DNA of 64,000 bases, from NCBI RefSeq assembly GCF_039544265.1, contig NZ_BAABLI010000016.1, forward strand, positions 1 to 64,000, written 5' to 3'. The translations under genes were made by a program, and so were the position numbers. The DNA is from Corallincola platygyrae (GTDB lineage Bacteria; Pseudomonadota; Gammaproteobacteria; Enterobacterales; Neiellaceae). Numbering within the stretch: the first letter of the stretch is position 1; each line of letters opens with the position of its first letter. Below are positions 1-7,768 of this stretch, piece by piece. The notes beneath the pieces are model-generated. The model had not been told where the DNA came from. It ran no database searches and saw only the letters and a program-made list of their open reading frames with translations.

Positions 1-13
1 GTGTTTGTAGCAT

Positions 14-69
14 GGGCTCTCTACGGGCAGAGCCCCGAATTGCCGATCACCACCTCCATAGGAGGTGGT
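14..69. repeat. Two tandem perfect hairpins at window edge
   Basis: Two strong palindromes lie side by side: 14-20 pairs with 29-35 (7 bp, core GGGCTCT/AGAGCCC), and 49-57 pairs with 61-69 (9 bp, ACCACCTCC/GGAGGTGGT with a 3-base loop). No T-tract follows directly. They may be the structured end of an IS200/IS605-type element or the 3' end of an upstream transcript; the sequence to the left is not available, so this stays open. Confidence 0.5.
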
Positions 70-85
70 TTAGAGGTGACAATTA

Positions 86-112
86 AAAAGCCAGCATTAC
101 GCTGGCTTTTTT
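86..112. terminator. Bidirectional intrinsic terminator downstream of fldB
   Basis: A 7-bp stem (AGCCAGC/GCTGGCT, loop ATTAC) is flanked by an A-run on the left and a T-run on the right, so it can terminate transcripts from either side. It lies just beyond the fldB stop codon and also faces whatever gene lies upstream of the window. Confidence 0.8.
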
Positions 113-140
113 GTGTTGCCTTTATTGCAGTCTTTGACAG

Positions 141-668
141 TTAGTCGCTACCAAGCTGTTCTAGCTCTGAAAGCAGCTGTGCGCACCACTTGCTGATACG
201 TCCATCACTAAGCTCATATTGGGTTTCATCATCCAGTGGCAATCCAACGAAATACTCCCCATCAGCAATCAACGCTTTTGATCCCTGAAATTGGTAGCTG
301 CCGTCATTTGGCCAGTAGCCTATCAGGGTGGGTGCCTGCGGTAAAATTGCATCATGTAACATGCCCATGGCATCGACAAACCACTCTCCATAACCTTCCT
401 GATCTCCCATGCCGTAGATGGCTATGATCTTGCCTGAAAGGTCGATAGTATCGATATCACTCCAGTTGGCTTCCCAATCTTCCTGTAGTTCGCCGTAGTC
501 CCAGGTACTTATCCCAAAAATAAGGATGTCGTAGTTGGCAGCTTCACTCAGTGGCGTATCTTTTATGTTGTGTAAATCGACCCAGTCTGCGCCCAGTTGG
601 TCGCGGATCTTCTCCGCTGCCATCTCTGTGTAGCAGGTGCTTGAGCCATAGAAGAGACCAATTTTCAT
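141..668 (-). CDS. fldB: Flavodoxin FldB
   Basis: This is a 175-residue long-chain flavodoxin, an FMN-binding cytoplasmic electron carrier. The N-terminal phosphate-binding loop GSSTCYTE (residues 9-16) is characteristic, and the FldB-like segments TWDYGELQEDW and GDQEGYGEWF, which flank the FMN isoalloxazine ring, are present. Length and sequence agree with E. coli FldB rather than FldA. In E. coli fldB also lies beside xerD, and here only ogt separates the two, on the opposite strand. The exact redox partner cannot be read from the sequence. A terminator lies directly downstream. Confidence 0.93.
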   Translation of the reverse strand: MKIGLFYGSSTCYTEMAAEKIRDQLGADWVDLHNIKDTPLSEAANYDILIFGISTWDYGELQEDWEANWSDIDTIDLSGKIIAIYGMGDQEGYGEWFVDAMGMLHDAILPQAPTLIGYWPNDGSYQFQGSKALIADGEYFVGLPLDDETQYELSDGRISKWCAQLLSELEQLGSD

Positions 669-747
669 CTGAGGCTTCTTTGATATATCTCTTTACCTTA
701 ACTAGCCGACAATGTTATCAAACCATCCGGACCTTCTGCTAACTTGA

Positions 748-1242
748 GTGACTATGCCCGCAGATATTGCACCACCCTTTGCTCGCCCTTCCGGCTATTT
801 TAAGGCGCCATTCGGACAAGTAGCGATTTACGACGATGGTCATTTGGTGCACAAACTCAGCTATCTTCCTCAAGTTGATGTTGATGTTCAGCCAACTCAT
901 CTAACCCATGAGGTAAAGGCGCAACTTACCGCCTACCTTGAGTCTTCTGGTTTTCGGTTTGATCTTCCGCTGGCTCCACAAGGCACTCGATTTCAATTGC
1001 GGGTCTGGCAGGCTCTCAGCGAAATCCCTGTAGGCAGCGTCCAGAGTTACAGCGAACTGGCCGATAGGTTGGGCAGCGCCGCTCGCGCGGTTGGAGGCGC
1101 CTGTCGGCGTAACCCACTGCCTTGGATCGTGCCATGTCATCGCATTGTGTCGAAAACAGGCATCGGTGGCTTCGCCGGTGCGACAGATGGAGCGCTTATA
1201 GATGTGAAAAGCTGGTTGCTGAAACATGAAGGAGCCATCTGA
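748..1242 (+). CDS. ogt: Methylated-DNA-[protein]-cysteine S-methyltransferase
   Basis: This is a 164-residue suicide DNA-repair protein that moves an alkyl group from O6-alkylguanine (or O4-alkylthymine) to its own cysteine. The active-site motif PCHR is intact with Cys130. The DNA-binding helix region precedes it, with the conserved YSELADRLG and AARAVGGAC segments. There is no Ada-type regulatory domain, so it fits the Ogt class. The reading frame opens with GTG at 748; ATG at 754 is an equally good start. The stop overlaps the ribosome-binding region of xerD, so the two are probably cotranscribed. Confidence 0.9.
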   Translation: MTMPADIAPPFARPSGYFKAPFGQVAIYDDGHLVHKLSYLPQVDVDVQPTHLTHEVKAQLTAYLESSGFRFDLPLAPQGTRFQLRVWQALSEIPVGSVQSYSELADRLGSAARAVGGACRRNPLPWIVPCHRIVSKTGIGGFAGATDGALIDVKSWLLKHEGAI

Positions 1243-1244
1243 TT

Positions 1245-2162
1245 TTGAGTAAGGCCGTTTCATTGACACCAGAGATGACCCGATATGCCAGAGAATTCCG
1301 GGATTACCTGCTTCTGGAGCAGGGGCTTAGTAAAAACACCATTGCAGCTTACGGCACGGATTTGAATCATTGGTTTGCGTGGTTGGCCAAAGACAAGCTC
1401 TGTCCACTAAGTATTGAGCACCTGACCATTCAGCAGTACCTAGGACACAGGCTGGAGTCGGGCCTGACAGCAAGAAGTAACGCCCGTCTGCTCAGTACCT
1501 TGAAACATTTCTACAAGTTTGCACGTCGCAGTCATTGGACTGAGGCCGACCCAACCGCCTTAATTGAAGGGCCTAAGCTTCCCGCAAGCCTGCCAAAGAC
1601 ACTCACAGAACAGGATGTCGATGCATTGCTCGATGCGCCAGACCTGAGTGAGGCGATTGGTTGGCGGGACAGGGCGATGCTCGAGGTGCTTTATGCCTCT
1701 GGGCTAAGGGTATCTGAACTGGTCAACCTGAGGTTATCTGAAATCTCACTACGGCAGGGGTTAGTCAGGGTCCAGGGCAAGGGTAACAAAGAGAGGTTGG
1801 TACCGCTTGGCGAAGAGGCCCTTGAGTGGATGCAACAATACCTTCGCAATGGCAGAGGTGAATTGTTGGGCACATATCAGGACAGTGATGTGGTTTTTCC
1901 TGGTCGGTACGGAAACCCCATGACACGGCAGACCTTTTGGCATCGAATTAAAAAATATGCGTCGATTGCTGGAATTAGTGTCGAGCTGTCTCCACATACA
2001 CTCCGCCATGCGTTTGCCACTCATTTGCTCAATCATGGTGCGGATCTGCGAGTGGTGCAGATGCTGTTAGGACATAGTGATCTATCAACTACTCAGATCT
2101 ATACACAGGTTGCCAGGGAGCGCCTTAAGTCATTGCATAGTGAGCATCATCCAAGAGCATAA
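1245..2162 (+). CDS. xerD: Site-specific tyrosine recombinase XerD
   Basis: With XerC and FtsK, this recombinase resolves chromosome dimers at dif. The 305-residue protein has the N-terminal SAM-like core-binding domain (about 15-105) and the C-terminal catalytic domain. The full catalytic set is visible: R155, K179, H251, R254, H277 and nucleophile Y286. The start is TTG at 1245, with AAGGAG about 10 bases upstream inside the end of ogt; an ATG at residue 11 is less well placed. The order xerD-dsbC-recJ is the E. coli order and distinguishes it from XerC. Confidence 0.95.
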   Translation: MSKAVSLTPEMTRYAREFRDYLLLEQGLSKNTIAAYGTDLNHWFAWLAKDKLCPLSIEHLTIQQYLGHRLESGLTARSNARLLSTLKHFYKFARRSHWTEADPTALIEGPKLPASLPKTLTEQDVDALLDAPDLSEAIGWRDRAMLEVLYASGLRVSELVNLRLSEISLRQGLVRVQGKGNKERLVPLGEEALEWMQQYLRNGRGELLGTYQDSDVVFPGRYGNPMTRQTFWHRIKKYASIAGISVELSPHTLRHAFATHLLNHGADLRVVQMLLGHSDLSTTQIYTQVARERLKSLHSEHHPRA

Positions 2163-2316
2163 CCTTGCTGCTGGTTTCGTCGGCGCGTCAGCGTTATGAT
2201 GCGCGATTCATCAAGTGTCTTGATGTCGTCAAAGGGGCCAGTGTAGCGGTACCCATAGTAAAGAATTTTTTTCTCGCTTTGACGGTCTAATCAATATCTA
2301 AACGCAACAGGTTGTA

Positions 2317-3072
2317 GTGATGACAGTTAAGAAGGTTTTTGGGTGGCTGGTTTTGGCCGTCGCAGGTTTAATGACTACCAGTTATCTGGTCTTTTCTACG
2401 GCGTCGGAAGCCACTGATAAGTTTCCTGCAGAGCAACAAAAACTGGCAGACAAGCTCAACGCATTGATTAATGCAGAAGTTATCAGTATTACACCATCAC
2501 CCATTCAAGGGTATTTTCAGGCCTTAACAGATATGGGCGTGTTTTACATTAGTGCCGATGGCAGCTATCTGATCCAGGGTAAGTTGTATGACATTACTGA
2601 GCGTCCCCGAGATCTGACCGAAAAAGCGATGGCGGGTGAGCGTTTGAAGCGTCTGCAAGAAGTTGAAGATTCAATGTTGGTTTATAAAGCGAAGGATGAA
2701 AAGTTCACTGTAACCATTTTTACCGACATTGATTGTGGCTACTGTCGTAAGCTGCACAGCCAGATGAAAGAGTACAACGACCTTGGTATTACGGTGCGCT
2801 ACCTTGCTTACCCCCGTTCTGGTCCAAACTCTCCTAGTGGTGATACCATTGCTTCGGTTTGGTGTGCCGATGACCCCTTGCAAGCTATGACTGACGCTAA
2901 GGCGGGACGTTCTTTGAAGAAGTCTTCATGTAAAGATCCCATTGAGCAACACTACAAAATGGGTGGCGTATTTGGTGTAAGAGGCACGCCAGCGATCATT
3001 CGCCCTAACGGTGAAATGCTTGGCGGTTATCTGCCACCAAAACAGTTACTGATGACCTTAAGCCAAAACTAA
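2317..3072 (+). CDS. dsbC: Thiol:disulfide interchange protein DsbC
   Basis: This periplasmic disulfide isomerase corrects wrongly paired cysteines and is kept reduced by DsbD. The 251-residue protein has an N-terminal hydrophobic export segment (about 5-28), a dimerisation domain, and a thioredoxin-fold domain with the CGYC active site at residues 140-143. A second cysteine pair (C188/C205 region) matches the structural disulfide of the family, and the cis-Pro region RGTPAI is present. The start is GTG 2317 or ATG 2320. It is followed after only 6 bases by recJ, suggesting one operon. Confidence 0.93.
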   Translation: MMTVKKVFGWLVLAVAGLMTTSYLVFSTASEATDKFPAEQQKLADKLNALINAEVISITPSPIQGYFQALTDMGVFYISADGSYLIQGKLYDITERPRDLTEKAMAGERLKRLQEVEDSMLVYKAKDEKFTVTIFTDIDCGYCRKLHSQMKEYNDLGITVRYLAYPRSGPNSPSGDTIASVWCADDPLQAMTDAKAGRSLKKSSCKDPIEQHYKMGGVFGVRGTPAIIRPNGEMLGGYLPPKQLLMTLSQN

Positions 3073-3078
3073 ATTCAG

Positions 3079-4812
3079 GTGTCTATTCGCATAGAGCGCC
3101 GACCTGTTCCTGAGGTCGGCGTTATTGATCCCAGCCTCTCTCCTTTGCTGCAGCGCATATACGCGAGCCGTCAGATTAACTCGTCCCAACAACTGCAAAG
3201 ACAAACTAATCATCTGGCCAAGCCACAGCAGTTAAAGGGCTTGGATCAGGCAATAGCCCTGTTGGTTGATGCGTTGGACAAACGCCAGAAATTGCTGATT
3301 GTTGGTGACTTTGACGCTGATGGAGCCACCTCCAGCGCGCTCTGTGTGCTCGCACTGCGTGCCATGGGGTCCGCTGATGTCGACTTTCTGGTGCCTAACC
3401 GCTTTGATTATGGTTATGGCCTCAGCCCGGAGATCGCTAACCTGGCTCACCAGCAGGGAGCAGAGCTGATTATCACGGTAGATAATGGTATTTCTAGTAT
3501 TGCCGGCGTCGAGGCTGCTAAAGCTCTGGGTATGAGAGTGTTGGTCACGGATCATCACCTGCCTGGTGATGAACTGCCTGCTGCCGACGCTATCGTAAAC
3601 CCAAATCAGCCGGGTTGTGGTTTTCCGAGTAAAGCCATGGCGGGAGTTGGTGTTGCGTTTTATCTGCTATCAGCCTTGCGCACCACACTTAGGCAGAATG
3701 ACTGGTTCAATAAACGTCAGATAGCTGAGCCCAACCTGGCTGATTGGTTAGATATCGTTGCTTTAGGCACTGTGGCTGATGTGGTACCGCTGGATCACAA
3801 CAATCGGATCTTGGTGCATCAAGGGCTACAGCGGATCCGCAGTGGCCGATGTCGCCCCGGGATCCAGGCTCTGGTGGACGTTTCCCAGCGAAACCAACGA
3901 CAAATGACAGCGACCGATCTTGGTTTTGCACTGGGCCCGAGACTAAATGCCGCGGGCCGTTTGGATGATATGGCGCTGGGCATAAACTGTCTGCTCTGTG
4001 ACGATCCTTATCGCGCCAAAGAGATGGCGGAAGAGTTGGATACCTTGAATCGAAGTCGGCGCGAGATCGAGCAGGGGATGGAGCAGGAGGCGCTGAAGTC
4101 ACTTGAGTCGCTGGAGCTGGCTGAGAACCAGATGCCAATGGGCTTGTGCCTGTTTCAGCCAGACTGGCATCAGGGAGTGATTGGTATCCTGGCTTCCAGG
4201 ATTAAGGAGCGCTATTACCGTCCGGTATTGGCATTCGCAGATGCTGGTGATGGAGAACTAAAAGGATCCGCGCGCTCTATTCCGGGGCTGCATATGCGTG
4301 ACCTACTGGATCTTATCGATACACGTCATCCTGGTTTGATTATCAAGTTTGGTGGCCATGCCATGGCTGCAGGGCTAAGTATTCAGCGTGGCGCATACGA
4401 ATTGTTTAAGCAGGCATTTGAATCAGCCATTGCCGAACAGCTCAGTGAAGATGATCTAAGCAATGTTATTCTCAGTGATGGTGCACTGGGGTTACACGAA
4501 CTGACGCTAGATACGGCATACCAATTGCGTGAAGCGGGGCCATGGGGACAGGCTTTTCCAGAGCCGATGTTCGATGGAGAGTTCTGGTTACTGCAACAGC
4601 GAATTGTTGGTGGTAAACATCTGAAGATGGTTTTATCGCCAGACAATGGGCAGACCGCAATCGATGCCATTGCGTTTAATGTTGATACCAGTGTTTGGCC
4701 AGACCCCGGAGTGAGAAAAGTATTGGTTGCCTATCAGCTGGATGTTAACGAATTTCGTGGCAACATCAGCCTGCAACTCAGAGTCCAGCACCTGTCGCCC
4801 ATCTACGGATGA
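3079..4812 (+). CDS. recJ: Single-stranded-DNA-specific exonuclease RecJ
   Basis: RecJ is the 5'-3' ssDNA exonuclease used in RecF-pathway recombination and mismatch repair. At 577 residues it matches the E. coli length. DHH-family motifs are visible: VGDFDADGA (D77, D79, D81 coordinating metal), DNG at about 136, the signature DHH at 158-160, and the DHHA1 motif GGHAMAAG. The start is GTG at 3079, closely behind dsbC. The last 10 bases overlap the convergent PACE gene. In E. coli prfB follows directly; here a 10.5-kb block separates them. Confidence 0.95.
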   Translation: MSIRIERRPVPEVGVIDPSLSPLLQRIYASRQINSSQQLQRQTNHLAKPQQLKGLDQAIALLVDALDKRQKLLIVGDFDADGATSSALCVLALRAMGSADVDFLVPNRFDYGYGLSPEIANLAHQQGAELIITVDNGISSIAGVEAAKALGMRVLVTDHHLPGDELPAADAIVNPNQPGCGFPSKAMAGVGVAFYLLSALRTTLRQNDWFNKRQIAEPNLADWLDIVALGTVADVVPLDHNNRILVHQGLQRIRSGRCRPGIQALVDVSQRNQRQMTATDLGFALGPRLNAAGRLDDMALGINCLLCDDPYRAKEMAEELDTLNRSRREIEQGMEQEALKSLESLELAENQMPMGLCLFQPDWHQGVIGILASRIKERYYRPVLAFADAGDGELKGSARSIPGLHMRDLLDLIDTRHPGLIIKFGGHAMAAGLSIQRGAYELFKQAFESAIAEQLSEDDLSNVILSDGALGLHELTLDTAYQLREAGPWGQAFPEPMFDGEFWLLQQRIVGGKHLKMVLSPDNGQTAIDAIAFNVDTSVWPDPGVRKVLVAYQLDVNEFRGNISLQLRVQHLSPIYG

Positions 4813-5249
4813 TGGGCGCCCTCAATCTCAATGCCCTGCGGCTTAATTGGGAACAATTTGTCGTACAGCCAGTTGTATAGCAGGGTATAAACCATATAGA
4901 GCGCAACCAACGCGATATCCATGGTCAAGGCATGCCAGAGCCCAAGGGATAGCCACCAAGCGATCAGTGGAGTCGTCATCCACAAAATACCCAACTCAAT
5001 GCCTATGGCGTGCAGGCACCGGTCTTTCAGTGTTTTGCTCTTAAGTCTGCCTGAGCGCGCCAGTCGGCGATCAAACCAACCGGTAAACAGATAGTTCCAG
5101 CTGGCACACAGAGTAGCAAATACGACTGCCAATACTCCCAGCGCCCACATTGGGTGCCCGGTAAAGTAACTTACCATGGGCATGACAACACCAATAGATC
5201 CCAGTTGATAACCCAAAGTATGACGAATTCGATCCGATTGTGTGCGCAT
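4803..5249 (-). CDS. PACE-family multidrug/biocide efflux protein
   Basis: This 148-residue protein has four predicted membrane helices arranged as two repeated hairpins, the bacterial transmembrane pair architecture of the proteobacterial antimicrobial compound efflux (PACE) family. The paired motifs are visible: N-terminal RIRHTLGYQLG, then WNYLFTGWFD, then RCLHAIGIELG and YNWLYDKLF. Family members export chlorhexidine, acriflavine or short-chain diamines; the substrate here is unknown. A strong GGAGG lies before the ATG. The divergent LysR gene is the usual partner of PACE genes such as aceI/aceR, so it is the likely regulator. Confidence 0.85.
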   Translation of the reverse strand: MRTQSDRIRHTLGYQLGSIGVVMPMVSYFTGHPMWALGVLAVVFATLCASWNYLFTGWFDRRLARSGRLKSKTLKDRCLHAIGIELGILWMTTPLIAWWLSLGLWHALTMDIALVALYMVYTLLYNWLYDKLFPIKPQGIEIEGAHHP

Positions 5250-5302
5250 AGCAAGCCTCCTATTCAGGGCGTTATACTATGCCTATTTATTGATGTATAA
5301 AG

Positions 5303-5317
5303 TTAGATAGTATCTAA
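5303..5317. promoter_or_regulatory. Probable LysR-type operator in PACE/lysR intergenic region
   Basis: A perfect 15-bp palindrome TTAGATA-G-TATCTAA sits in the 94-bp divergent intergenic space. Its inner 13 bases satisfy the T-N11-A LysR-box rule with full dyad symmetry. It is 27 bp from the regulator start and 54 bp from the PACE start, a placement suited to autorepression and divergent activation. Confidence 0.6.
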
Positions 5318-5343
5318 AAAATAGATGGTACGGGTTTTTCTGT

Positions 5344-6222
5344 ATGGAACAAAACCGCTTCACACTAGACCAGTTAAGAGCGCTGTTGATTGTTGTCGAA
5401 AAAGGCTCTTTCTCTGCCGCTGCCAGACATTTGGGTAAGGCGCAGTCGGTATTGAGCCATCATATTCAAAACCTGGAAATCGATCTGGATATCATCTTGT
5501 TTGATCGCTCTGGCCGCTACCCGACGTTGACGCCAGCCGGAGAGGCCGTTGTTGAGCAGGCTAAATTTTTACTGCAACAGGCAGATCATCTGTCGGGCGT
5601 CGCCAAATCTTTGCAGGAATATCAACGCGAAAAGTTGGTCATTGCAGCGGATGAGATGGCATTGGATGGGCGTTTCGATCCGTCGATGCTGGCGTTGTCT
5701 CAAACCTTCCCTCACCTCTCTGTTGAAATATGTCATCCAGTTTTAAAAGATGTGGCGACCATGGTGCGTGAGGGCCGAGCTGATATTGGATTGACGGTAC
5801 AAATGTCTGATGTATATGACGATCTTGCATTTGCGCGCTTGGGTGCGACCAAGATGGTAGTGATTGTAGAAACGGGTCATGCGTTAACTGAGTTGGGAAC
5901 ATTGGATACCATTGCACTCGCTCGCTATCGACAGGTATTGGTGAGTGGCACCATTCAAGAGAACTCGCCATGGCAATTGTCACCTCTGTGCTGGCGGGTC
6001 AGCAGTATTTGGGGGGCTGTCGAGTTAGCTAAGGCAGGTGTGGGTTGGACGATTGTGCCAGCCTTTGCCGCAAAGGATGGGATAGCTCAGGGCAAGCTCG
6101 CTGTACTGACAACCAAGTTAGATCCACCTGAATGGGAATTACCCAGTGATCTTATCTGGCGTCATGATGCGAGGATTGATGGCGTGATGGAATGGGTCAT
6201 CAACCGACTGTGCAGTGTGTAA
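5344..6222 (+). CDS. LysR-family transcriptional regulator (putative PACE regulator)
   Basis: This is a 292-residue LysR-type regulator. The N-terminal winged helix-turn-helix is clear (about residues 18-60, with GSFSAAARHLGKAQSVLSHH). The C-terminal periplasmic-binding-like effector domain covers about 90-290. It is transcribed away from the PACE efflux gene with a palindromic T-N11-A box between them, so it most likely senses a PACE substrate and controls that gene and itself. This is inferred from arrangement; the effector is unknown. A shared terminator follows, between it and the convergent csp gene. Confidence 0.85.
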   Translation: MEQNRFTLDQLRALLIVVEKGSFSAAARHLGKAQSVLSHHIQNLEIDLDIILFDRSGRYPTLTPAGEAVVEQAKFLLQQADHLSGVAKSLQEYQREKLVIAADEMALDGRFDPSMLALSQTFPHLSVEICHPVLKDVATMVREGRADIGLTVQMSDVYDDLAFARLGATKMVVIVETGHALTELGTLDTIALARYRQVLVSGTIQENSPWQLSPLCWRVSSIWGAVELAKAGVGWTIVPAFAAKDGIAQGKLAVLTTKLDPPEWELPSDLIWRHDARIDGVMEWVINRLCSV

Positions 6223-6242
6223 CCGAATTTCAGGCAAAATAA

Positions 6243-6270
6243 AAGCCGGTAGCAAATAGCTCACCGGCTT
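6243..6270. terminator. Bidirectional terminator between lysR and csp
   Basis: An 8-bp stem (AAGCCGGT/ACCGGCTT) with a 12-base loop lies between two convergent genes. The minus-strand reading has a better U-rich tail (TTTTATTTT), so it serves csp best, with a weaker CTTTTA tail on the plus strand. Confidence 0.7.
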
Positions 6271-6296
6271 CTTTTACTAAATCAGCGGATGCCGCT

Positions 6297-6503
6297 TTAT
6301 AGTACAGTTACGTTTTCGGCCTGTGGACCCTTTTGACCTTGAGTTACGCTGAACTCAACCTTCTGGCCTTCTTCAAGAGTTTTGAAACCAGTGCCGGTGA
6401 TAGCGCGGAAGTGAACGAAAACGTCCGGGCCATTTTCCTGCTGGATGAAACCAAAACCCTTGTCAGAGTTGAACCACTTTACAGTGCCAGTAACAGTAGA
6501 CAT
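6297..6503 (-). CDS. Cold-shock-domain protein (CspA/CspE family)
   Basis: This 68-residue single OB-fold RNA/ssDNA chaperone carries both RNA-binding motifs, KGFGFI (RNP1) and VFVHF (RNP2), plus the N-terminal GTVKWFN signature. Such proteins melt RNA secondary structure and act in cold adaptation or growth-phase control. Length and sequence are typical; which Csp paralogue it equals cannot be settled. The gene has a strong promoter about 150 bases upstream of the ATG, giving a long leader as in cold-inducible csp mRNAs. Confidence 0.93.
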   Translation of the reverse strand: MSTVTGTVKWFNSDKGFGFIQQENGPDVFVHFRAITGTGFKTLEEGQKVEFSVTQGQKGPQAENVTVL

Positions 6504-6661
6504 AAATCTATCCTAGAACATTAATTAACAGTGCCAAATTTGGCTTACCGCTTGTTTGCGAAGTTCACTAGTTGAACACAAGACGAGTGTCAGGACAGGA
6601 GTCTACAGACTTGGCATCTAACGTAACAAATAATGTAACTGCGCATCCGAGCGCAAATCTG

Positions 6662-6689
6662 ATACTAAAGCAATCCTTGAGCGTGTCAA
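6662..6689 (-). promoter_or_regulatory. Strong sigma-70 promoter of the csp gene
   Basis: Read on the minus strand, a consensus -35 TTGACA (6684-6689) is followed after 16 bases by TAGTAT (6662-6667). Transcription would begin near 6655, leaving a leader of about 150 nt before the csp start codon. The leader contains the 12-bp palindrome GCCAAATTTGGC at 6533-6544. Confidence 0.6.
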
Positions 6690-6788
6690 CTAAACAATGA
6701 ATAAAATTTATCCATATTTTTGTTACATTTAGGTAATACCTGATGTTAGCGGTGTACAAAAAGTGGTCAGAACCAGAGGCGCAGTGCG

Positions 6789-7703
6789 GTGAAAGGGAAA
6801 ATCAGGCTTGGAATCGATCTTGGTGGTACCAAAACAGAGATTGTTGCATTAAGTGATGATGGTCGCATTCTTTTGAGGGAGCGAACATCAACCTCTCGCG
6901 GAGACTACAAAGCGACTTTGGAAGGCATTTGCCAGCTTGTTAAGGCTGCTGAGCACCAATTGGGCCAAGAGGGAACGGTTGGCGTTGGGATCCCCGGAAC
7001 TGTTTCTGCTCGCACGGGGTTGGTGAAAAACGCGAATTCCACTTGGCTGATTGGGCAACCTCTGCAGCAAGATCTGAGTGAGCGTTTGGAAAGGGAGGTC
7101 AGGGTTCGCAATGACGCGGATTGTTTCGCTTGTTCCGAAGCCATCGATGGTGCAGGTAAAGGTTTCAACAGTGTTTTTGGCGTGATTTTGGGAACGGGGG
7201 TTGGTGCTGGTGTATGGGTAAATCAACAGTTACTACCGACACCCAATGGTGTGGCAGGCGAGTGGGGCCATAACCCATTACCGTGGATAAGTGATAAAGA
7301 GAGAGAAGCTGTAGGTCCCTGTTATTGCGGTAAGCAAGGTTGTGCAGAGCAATTCTTGAGTGGGCCAGGGCTATCCCAAATGCTTTTTCGTGCGAACAAA
7401 CGGCACCTACCTACTAATGAACTTGCTCAGCATATTGGTCAAGACTCTGACGTCACCGCTGTATTCGACAACTATTTGGAATATCTGGCGAAAGGCTTGG
7501 CTCAGGTGATCAATCTGCTAGACCCAGAGGTCATCGTGTTGGGGGGCGGTGTATCAAACATTCCACAGATATACGACAACCTGCCCGATAGGTTATCTGC
7601 CTATGTGTTTGGTGGAGAATGCGCGACGCCAGTGTTGAAGAACGTGCATGGGGATTCCAGTGGCGTCAGAGGAGCGGCTTGGCTTTGGAATGACGAGCGT
7701 TAG
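6789..7703 (+). CDS. mak: ROK-family fructokinase
   Basis: This is a 304-residue ROK sugar kinase that phosphorylates fructose (possibly other hexoses) with ATP. The N-terminal phosphate-binding motif GIDLGGTKTE, the ROK signature around GTGVGAGVW, the catalytic Asp in RNDADCF, and the zinc site (GHNPLPW with CYCGKQGC, C178/C180/C185) are visible. The C-terminal HGDSSGVRGAAWLW closely matches E. coli Mak. The start is GTG at 6789; no better ATG lies nearby. It appears monocistronic, ending in a terminator shared with convergent gltS. Confidence 0.88.
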   Translation: MKGKIRLGIDLGGTKTEIVALSDDGRILLRERTSTSRGDYKATLEGICQLVKAAEHQLGQEGTVGVGIPGTVSARTGLVKNANSTWLIGQPLQQDLSERLEREVRVRNDADCFACSEAIDGAGKGFNSVFGVILGTGVGAGVWVNQQLLPTPNGVAGEWGHNPLPWISDKEREAVGPCYCGKQGCAEQFLSGPGLSQMLFRANKRHLPTNELAQHIGQDSDVTAVFDNYLEYLAKGLAQVINLLDPEVIVLGGGVSNIPQIYDNLPDRLSAYVFGGECATPVLKNVHGDSSGVRGAAWLWNDER

Positions 7704-7734
7704 TCGACTTTTGAAAATGTTAAAACGAAAAGAA

Positions 7735-7760
7735 AAAAGGGAGCTGCCAAGCTCCCTTTT
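7735..7760. terminator. Bidirectional terminator between mak and gltS
   Basis: A 7-bp GC-rich stem (GGGAGCT/AGCTCCC, loop GCCA) is extended by A-T pairs to AAAA...TTTT on either side, so it works for both convergent genes. Confidence 0.85.
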
Positions 7761-7768
7761 ACTTTGGC

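Noticed and set aside
1761..2036. 91-residue minus-strand frame in xerD
   Set aside because: Antisense of the catalytic domain of XerD with no start signal.
2163..2316. Regulatory site between xerD and dsbC
   Set aside because: Only AT-rich spacing without a convincing hairpin or promoter; too weak to annotate.
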